Shown piece after piece: positions 59,012 to 64,000 of a stretch of DNA of 64,000 bases. Position numbers and translations under genes: made by a program. The notes beneath the pieces are model-generated. The model was not told where the DNA came from and did not search any database. It saw nothing but the letters and a program-made list of their open reading frames with translations. How positions within the stretch are numbered: the first letter of the stretch is position 1; every line of letters starts with the position of its first letter. Source of the DNA: Paenibacillus sophorae (GTDB lineage Bacteria; Bacillota; Bacilli; Paenibacillales; Paenibacillaceae). Where the stretch lies: NCBI RefSeq assembly GCF_018966525.1, contig NZ_CP076607.1:4092001-4156000 (forward strand), read 5' to 3'.

Positions 59012-60229
59012 TTAACGGTGTAATTCAAACTTTGAATGCAGCGCGCGCAGCGATTGCACCATATCTTCCTTCTTGACCAGCACCCAGATCGTCGTATTGG
59101 AATCAGCGGATTGCAGAATTTGAATGTTATGATCGCTGAGCGCCTCCACGATGCGCGCCATGATCCCTGGAACGCCGTTAATACCGCCACCGATAACGGA
59201 TACCTTGACGCAGCCCGACAGGCTCTTTGGACGAAGTCCAATTTCCTGAAGAGCCGCGATCGCTTTTTCCGAATGATTGTCAAATACGGTGTATACGGCG
59301 CTGGTCGGCGTAACATTAATAAAGTCAACGCTTATGCCGCTATCCGCCATGCTCTTGAATATTTGCAGCTGAACTCCGGTCCCATTCCCTTCCGGGCAGT
59401 CCAAAGAGATCTGCGTGATGTTGCTGACATAGGCGATGCCGGTAACGAAGCGGTCGACAATTCCGGGCTGGGACTCCTGAAAGCCTTCCGGATGTGTAAC
59501 GAGAGTGCCTTCATTCTCCGAAAAAGTGGAGCGGACGCGGACCGGAATCTGCGCCTGCATAGCAATTTCCACGGCCCGCGGATGTATAACCTTGGCGCCC
59601 TGATAGGCCATATTGCAAATTTCGGTATAGCTTACATAGGTCAGCGGCTTCGCATCTTCGACGATACGGGGATCGGCGGTCAGAATACCATTGACATCCG
59701 TGTAAATATCGACCATTTCCGCACGCAGCGCGGCGCCGAGCGCCGTTGCCGATGTATCGCTTCCCCCACGCCCGAGTGTGGTAAAGTCCCCATCTTCCGT
59801 CTGGCCCTGAAAGCCGGTTACGATGACGACCTTCTGGGCGCGCAGCTCTCGCAAAATCCGTTCCGGACGGACATCGAGAATCCGCGCGTTCCCGTAGCCG
59901 TTATCCGTCAGGAAACCGGCTTGGGCTCCGGTAAGCACTGTCGAGGGAATCCCTTCTTTTTCCAGCAGGCTGCATAATGTGGTCGCGGAAATGATTTCAC
60001 CGCAGCACAGCAGTAAATCCCGTTCCCGCTGAGGGAGAGCATCGCCATTCTGGGAGACCCAGTCCAGCAGCGTATCCGTCGCATAAGGCTCGCCCTTGCG
60101 GCCCATTGCGGAGACTACGATGACAAGGCTGTATCCATGCCCAAGCTCCCGTTTGACGTGGCGGATCACATGATCCCTAGCCTGCAAGGTAGAAAGCGAG
60201 GTCCCGCCAAACTTCTGTACCAAAATGCC
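59012..60229 (-). CDS. dapG: Aspartate kinase (DapG type)
   Basis: A 405-residue monofunctional aspartokinase: KFGGTSLS at the N-terminus, GRGGSDTSATALGAALRA, and two ACT domains in the last 140 residues. In B. subtilis DapG is the diaminopimelate-inhibited isozyme. The ATG at 60229 lies 8 bases after GGAGG; the upstream ATG at 60247 is less well placed. Between dpaB and dapG the asd gene found in B. subtilis is missing. Confidence 0.94.
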   Translation of the reverse strand, partial: GILVQKFGGTSLSTLQARDHVIRHVKRELGHGYSLVIVVSAMGRKGEPYATDTLLDWVSQNGDALPQRERDLLLCCGEIISATTLCSLLEKEGIPSTVLTGAQAGFLTDNGYGNARILDVRPERILRELRAQKVVIVTGFQGQTEDGDFTTLGRGGSDTSATALGAALRAEMVDIYTDVNGILTADPRIVEDAKPLTYVSYTEICNMAYQGAKVIHPRAVEIAMQAQIPVRVRSTFSENEGTLVTHPEGFQESQPGIVDRFVTGIAYVSNITQISLDCPEGNGTGVQLQIFKSMADSGISVDFINVTPTSAVYTVFDNHSEKAIAALQEIGLRPKSLSGCVKVSVIGGGINGVPGIMARIVEALSDHNIQILQSADSNTTIWVLVKKEDMVQSLRALHSKFELHR

Positions 60230-60433
60230 CATTAATAATTCCTCCATTAGTTAACGACAGGCTGCACTTATTTCTCAAGATGAATCCCAGAGTCCCGGGA
60301 CTTCGCTTCTAAATCTAAAGGAATAAACACGATTGTACCGCCCTCATGCGGAGGACGGCAGCGATTAGTCTATTTAATGTTTGAAGCCTCGTACAACTCA
60401 GCAAGTTGTCGCCAATCTGCTAATGTCTATTAC

Positions 60434-61030
60434 TTATGCTGAATGAAACCGTTCGATGATCATCGGCTGCAGCTGGGAGCCATGAAGAGCCGCATAGCAG
60501 GCCTCTGGTATTAATTCCATGCGGGCCACCAATGAATTCGGCTTCTGCTCGGGATTATCCTGTCCGAAAGGAACAAAATAAATATTTTTGGTTACCAAAA
60601 GTTTCGCAATATTCGCCGCGTTCAGACCGAGTCCGTCATTGGTCGATATGGCCAGAACGATTGGCCGACCATTGCGCATCTGGGATTTGGCCGCCATCAG
60701 CACCGGGCCGTCCGTCATGGCATTGGCCAATTTGCTCGTGGTATTTCCTGTGCAGGGTGCAATCGTGAGTACATCCAGCCTTTTGGATGGACCCAGCGGT
60801 TCCGCTTCAACAATTGTAGAAATGATATCATTCCCCGTTATATCTTTCAACTGTTTTAGCCAATTTTCCGATGTGCCGAACCTTGTGTCCGTTCCGAGCA
60901 CCGATGCCGATACAATAGGCACGACGTTCGCGCCTTCGTCGACAAAACGCTTAATTTGGGGTATCACCTCCGCAAAAGTACAGTGGGAACCGGTAATTGC
61001 ATAGCCTACCGTCTTACCGTGCCAGTTCAT
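60434..61030 (-). CDS. dpaB: Dipicolinate synthase subunit B
   Basis: A 198-residue flavoprotein-fold protein (VGYAITGSHCTFAEV; APCTGNTTSKLANAM). With DpaA it converts dihydrodipicolinate to dipicolinic acid in the mother cell, the calcium-chelated spore core compound. It starts 2 bases after dpaA. Confidence 0.96.
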   Translation of the reverse strand: MNWHGKTVGYAITGSHCTFAEVIPQIKRFVDEGANVVPIVSASVLGTDTRFGTSENWLKQLKDITGNDIISTIVEAEPLGPSKRLDVLTIAPCTGNTTSKLANAMTDGPVLMAAKSQMRNGRPIVLAISTNDGLGLNAANIAKLLVTKNIYFVPFGQDNPEQKPNSLVARMELIPEACYAALHGSQLQPMIIERFHSA

Positions 61031-61032
61031 TG

Positions 61033-61926
61033 TTAATCCCCCTTTGTCAACATCCGCTCCGAAATGGACTGGGCAAGCGCGCCTGCCATAATCAGTCCCG
61101 CGCTTTTGGGCGCCACGATTCCCGGCAGACCCGGCGCCAGTATAGCCTTAATGCCCCGTTTTTCCGCATAACGGAAGTCAACTCCCCCAGGCGCGGAAGC
61201 GAGATCGATAATGCAGGTATGCCGGGGCACCCTCGACAGCACTTTGGCGTTAAGAATGAGGCTGGGTATCGTATTGAAAATATAATCGATGTCCGTTACA
61301 TGCTCTTCCAGCCGATCTGTCATAAACGGTTTCCAGCCCATGACCTCCGCCTTGGCAAAATGCTCCTGTTTTCTGACGCCTACTGTGACTTTCGCGCCAA
61401 GTCCCTGGAGGCTTTTTGCCATCGTAAATCCGGTTCTTCCCATTCCAAGCACCATCGCTTCAGAGCCGTGAATGGTAATATCCGTATTCTGGATCGCCAT
61501 AACGAGCGCGCCTTCAGCAGTTGGAATCGAATTGTAGATCGCGACGTCGTCACGTTCCAGCAGCTCCACCAGCTCCAGCCCCCCGAGAGCGCACAGCCGT
61601 CTTAAATATTCTTTCGCCATGCCCGTGTAAATGGTACAGTGCTTAGGCAATGCCTCGATATGCTCCTCCAGCAGCTGCATCGGCTTCGCTGAGTACATTG
61701 CGCTGATACGGCCTTCGTCGTCACAGCCGACGGTCGGCAGCACCAGAACGTCCGCGCCGCTGAGCAGTTCGGCGGACATTGTCTCCAGGTTAACCCCGTC
61801 AAAAAGGGGGGTCCATTTATCAAAGCCGGCAACGCTTACCGCCGCATCCATCTCTACACATTTTCGAATCACTTCAATTTGTCTTGCGTCCCCGCCCAAG
61901 AACACGATCCTGACGCCAGTCAGCAT
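61033..61926 (-). CDS. dpaA: Dipicolinate synthase subunit A
   Basis: A 297-residue NAD(P)-binding subunit with a Rossmann motif in VLGMGRTGFTMAKSL near residue 155, and the N-terminal VRIVFLGGDARQIEVI. I chose the ATG at 61926 (AAAGGAG 10 bases upstream); the upstream start at 61971 has no conserved extension. First gene of dpaAB and expected to be expressed late in the mother cell. Confidence 0.95.
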   Translation of the reverse strand: MLTGVRIVFLGGDARQIEVIRKCVEMDAAVSVAGFDKWTPLFDGVNLETMSAELLSGADVLVLPTVGCDDEGRISAMYSAKPMQLLEEHIEALPKHCTIYTGMAKEYLRRLCALGGLELVELLERDDVAIYNSIPTAEGALVMAIQNTDITIHGSEAMVLGMGRTGFTMAKSLQGLGAKVTVGVRKQEHFAKAEVMGWKPFMTDRLEEHVTDIDYIFNTIPSLILNAKVLSRVPRHTCIIDLASAPGGVDFRYAEKRGIKAILAPGLPGIVAPKSAGLIMAGALAQSISERMLTKGD

Positions 61927-61968
61927 AGGGATGACGCTCCTTTCAACTTTACACTGTCGACTATAGAG

Positions 61969-61997
61969 CATCTTATGCCGTAGGCGGGCATTAGGTG
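61969..61997 (-). promoter_or_regulatory. Possible sigma-K promoter of dpaAB
   Basis: On the minus strand a CACC (-35, AC core at 61995-61996), 17 bases and CATAAGATG (-10, 61969-61977) resemble the sigma-K pattern AC / CATA-N3-TA with one mismatch. In B. subtilis this operon (spoVF) is sigma-K dependent. Confidence 0.35.
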
Positions 61998-62167
61998 ATT
62001 GCCGTGGGGTCGATCACAGTATTAAGGAAAATTATCACAGACGATTTGGAAATTCAAAAGAATAAAACAGTGAAGCGGAGACAAATAAAATGCAGAAGCT
62101 GCAGGTATCGCGGTTTCTTTATGAGGGATCGAGCCCAAACGGCCGACACCGGATGCTCCCGGCAATG

Positions 62168-62212
62168 TAAAAAAGCTTGCGCTGTTATGCCGTTAGGCAT
62201 GCTGCGCAAGCT
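62168..62212 (-). terminator. Terminator of dut
   Basis: 9-bp perfect stem AGCTTGCGC / GCGCAAGCT, with pairing inside the loop, and TTTTTTAC on the minus strand. Confidence 0.85.
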
Positions 62213-62226
62213 CTTTGTTCTGCTCC

Positions 62227-62679
62227 CTATTTGCCGGTATGGCCGAAGCCTCCCGCACCCCGGTCGGTATCCTTCAGTTCTTCCACTTCCACCATCGTTA
62301 CGGATGGTACCGCCTGAAAGACCATTTGGGCGATCCGCTCATTCCGGGCGATCGTAAAAGGCTCCTGGCCCAAATTGATGAGCAGCACCTTGATCTCGCC
62401 CCGGTAGTCGGCGTCGATCGTGCCTGGCGTGTTGAGGCAGGTGATGCCGTGCTTCAGCGCCAGTCCGCTGCGCGGACGAATCTGCGCTTCCAGTCCGTCC
62501 GGCATGGCGAGTGCGATTCCCGTGGGAACAAGCGCCCGCGCCCCGGGCTCAAGCGTCATTTCGCCGCTGACTGCAGCGAAAAGGTCGTAGCCCGAAGCCT
62601 GCTCCGACATTTTTCGGGGAGGATTCACATCCTCATTGCCCGGAAGCTTTAGAATTTGTACGTAGTAAGACAAGATCAT
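62227..62679 (-). CDS. dut: dUTP diphosphatase
   Basis: A 150-residue trimeric dUTPase that hydrolyses dUTP to dUMP. Conserved motifs in order: SGYDLFAA, RPRSGLALKHGI, GTIDADYRGEIKV, ERIAQMVF and the Gly-rich C-terminal GAGGFGHTGK. The start overlaps the mlpA 3' end by about 47 bases in another frame. ATG (62679) or TTG (62673) are the only plausible starts; the TTG has the better spacing to AGGAG. Confidence 0.95.
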   Translation of the reverse strand: MILSYYVQILKLPGNEDVNPPRKMSEQASGYDLFAAVSGEMTLEPGARALVPTGIALAMPDGLEAQIRPRSGLALKHGITCLNTPGTIDADYRGEIKVLLINLGQEPFTIARNERIAQMVFQAVPSVTMVEVEELKDTDRGAGGFGHTGK

Positions 62680-63916
62680 CTCTCCTAACATTGGCAATCG
62701 CTTTATCGGAAGACCCGACCATCGCCGCCGCAAGCGGCTCGGCGAACATCCGGTCAAGCACCTTATTTACATCATCCATCGTGACTTTCTGAATCTTGGC
62801 AATCATTTCGTCCAGCGTGATATGCCGGCCAAGCATTAATTCGTTCTTCCCAAGCCGGTTCATCCGGCTGCTTGTGCTTTCCAAGCTAAGGATCAGACTG
62901 CCTTTGAGCTGTTCCTTGCCCTTGCGGATCTCATCTTCGTCCATACCCTTGACGGCAAGCTCATACAGCATTTCTTTGGTTAATTCCATGACGTCCTTGG
63001 TCTGCTTAGGAGCGGTTCCGGCATAGACAGTAAAAAGGCCGCTGTCGGCTTGTGAACTATGATAAGAATATACGGAGTAAGCCAGTCCGCGCTTCTCGCG
63101 GATTTCCTGGAACAGCCGGGAGCTCATGCCGCCGCCGACGGCGTTATTAATCAGCACCATCGCATACTGCAGCGGATCGTCGTTGGCGCAGCCGGGCAGT
63201 GACAGGCAAATGTGGTTCTGCTCCGTCTTTTTGCGGTGGAACAATAAATCCCCATGGAAATCCGGCGGGGCTAGTCGTTCTTGCGTTCCATGATTGGCGA
63301 ACGTACCAAAATACCGCTCCAGCAGATCGCCCACACTGTCATCAAAATTGCCCGCAAGGCTGATCACCGTATTCTCTATCGTATACTGCTTCTGCATATA
63401 GGCCCTTAGATCATCCGGCGTCATGGCCTCCAGCCGTTCCTTGAGCCCAAGAATAGAGTAAGCGAGCGGGTGGCTGCCGTAGGCTGCCATTGACATCAGA
63501 TCATGTACAAGATCGTCCGGCGTATCTTCGCACATGGAGATTTCCTCAAGGATGACGTTCTTTTCTTTTGCCAATTCCTCCGCATTGAACTGCGAACGGA
63601 AGAACATGTCGGCCAGCACATCAACAGCGATCGGAAGATGCTCATCCAGCACTTTGGCGTAATAGCAGGTGTATTCCTTAGAGGTAAAGGCATTGACATT
63701 CCCGCCGATGGAATCGAACCGCTCCGCGATTGCCTTTGCGTCGAACCGGTCCGTACCTTTGAACAGCATATGTTCGATAAAATGGGAAATCCCGTTGTTT
63801 TCCGGTGTTTCGTTCCTGGAACCCGTCTTTACCCAGATTCCGAAAGAAACGGAGCGGCCTGTCGGGATTTTCTCCATGACTACTCTTAATCCATTTGATA
63901 ATACCATTTTTTCCAC
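62633..63916 (-). CDS. mlpA: M16-family zinc peptidase MlpA (YmxG)
   Basis: A 427-residue M16B peptidase with the inverted zinc motif HFIEHMLFKG near residue 50 and the second Glu in EKNVILEEISM. The partner RY-type element is in REKRGLAYSVYS. Located next to dpaA/dut as in the B. subtilis ymxG (mlpA) region. I chose the GTG at 63916, which lies 7-8 bases after AGGAGG; the upstream ATG at 63958 is not conserved. Confidence 0.92.
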   Translation of the reverse strand: MEKMVLSNGLRVVMEKIPTGRSVSFGIWVKTGSRNETPENNGISHFIEHMLFKGTDRFDAKAIAERFDSIGGNVNAFTSKEYTCYYAKVLDEHLPIAVDVLADMFFRSQFNAEELAKEKNVILEEISMCEDTPDDLVHDLMSMAAYGSHPLAYSILGLKERLEAMTPDDLRAYMQKQYTIENTVISLAGNFDDSVGDLLERYFGTFANHGTQERLAPPDFHGDLLFHRKKTEQNHICLSLPGCANDDPLQYAMVLINNAVGGGMSSRLFQEIREKRGLAYSVYSYHSSQADSGLFTVYAGTAPKQTKDVMELTKEMLYELAVKGMDEDEIRKGKEQLKGSLILSLESTSSRMNRLGKNELMLGRHITLDEMIAKIQKVTMDDVNKVLDRMFAEPLAAAMVGSSDKAIANVRRDDLVLLRTNSKASGQ

Positions 63917-64000
63917 GTAAAAAGTCCTCCTGCCATAGCCCTTCGTTCGCCTTTCCATTTAACCGGGCGCCTTATATCCTATCAGAAACGGCAGATTCAC

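Noticed and set aside
60260..60345. T-box-like sequence (GAGGGCGGTAC followed by a GGGAC-type hairpin) upstream of dapG
   Set aside because: The GAGGGCGG simply pairs with CCGTCCTC in a local hairpin, there is no room for a stem I with specifier loop, and no terminator/antiterminator pair is seen.
1..64000. tRNA, rRNA, CRISPR arrays, insertion sequences, prophage
   Set aside because: No cloverleaf-like sequences, regularly spaced repeats, transposase-like frames or phage modules were seen by reading; a computed search was not possible.

Overview
The window looks like a chromosome segment of a Paenibacillus-type endospore-forming Firmicute. The evidence is the sporulation genes (spoVS, dpaA/dpaB, a SleB-type cortex hydrolase, an SpoIIIE-type translocase), Gram-positive Shine-Dalgarno sequences (AGGAGG/GGAGGTG) with frequent TTG and GTG starts, GAAC-N4-GTTC type LexA boxes, and gene order from about 28 to 64 kb that follows the Bacillus subtilis mlpA-dpaAB-dapGA-rnj-tepA-spoIIIE-ymf-rodZ-pgsA-cinA-recA-rny-ymdB-spoVS-miaB-ymcA block on the minus strand.

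Layout. 1-16 kb is accessory: an ArsR/DUF2087 regulator divergent from a bacillithiol-disulfide reductase (ypdA), a heterodimeric multidrug ABC exporter (bmrC/bmrD type) behind a leader peptide and attenuator, a YcaQ/AlkX-type DNA glycosylase with a LexA box in its promoter, a copper-binding four-helix protein, a CobW GTPase, MoaB, and an ArsR-controlled ABC-2 exporter with two permeases. 16-21 kb holds a minus-strand operon of a NifX-like protein, a MetY-type O-acetylhomoserine sulfhydrylase, an uncatalogued 36-residue ORF, and NifD-like and NifK-like nitrogenase component 1 subunits. It has a clear sigma-A promoter and a structured leader ending in a terminator-like hairpin. Directly upstream lies a two-gene 2-oxoacid:ferredoxin oxidoreductase. 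25-28 kb holds an NAD-salvage operon (NrtR-like Nudix regulator, pncA, pncB). 28-64 kb is the conserved housekeeping and sporulation block, interrupted by accessory genes at 30-35 kb (ybaK, a phospholipase C-like protein, a UMF1 transporter, pduL, a dipeptidase).

The most interesting system is the nitrogenase-like operon. The paired subunits keep all six P-cluster cysteines and the cofactor-binding cysteine, but the NifD-like subunit lacks the His195- and His442-equivalents of N2-reducing nitrogenase. Co-transcription with MetY, which can build methionine from methanethiol, points to a methylthio-alkane-reductase-like sulfur-salvage enzyme. No NifH-type or NifB-type partner is in the window, so these must come from elsewhere in the genome. 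The adjacent oxidoreductase is a plausible source of reduced ferredoxin.

Other points of note are an apparent AUU start codon for ymdB, small genes too short for routine calling (34, 36 and 53 residues), a palindrome upstream of the NrtR-like operon, and the absence of asd from the dpa-dap cluster. No rRNA, tRNA, insertion sequence, CRISPR array or prophage was seen.
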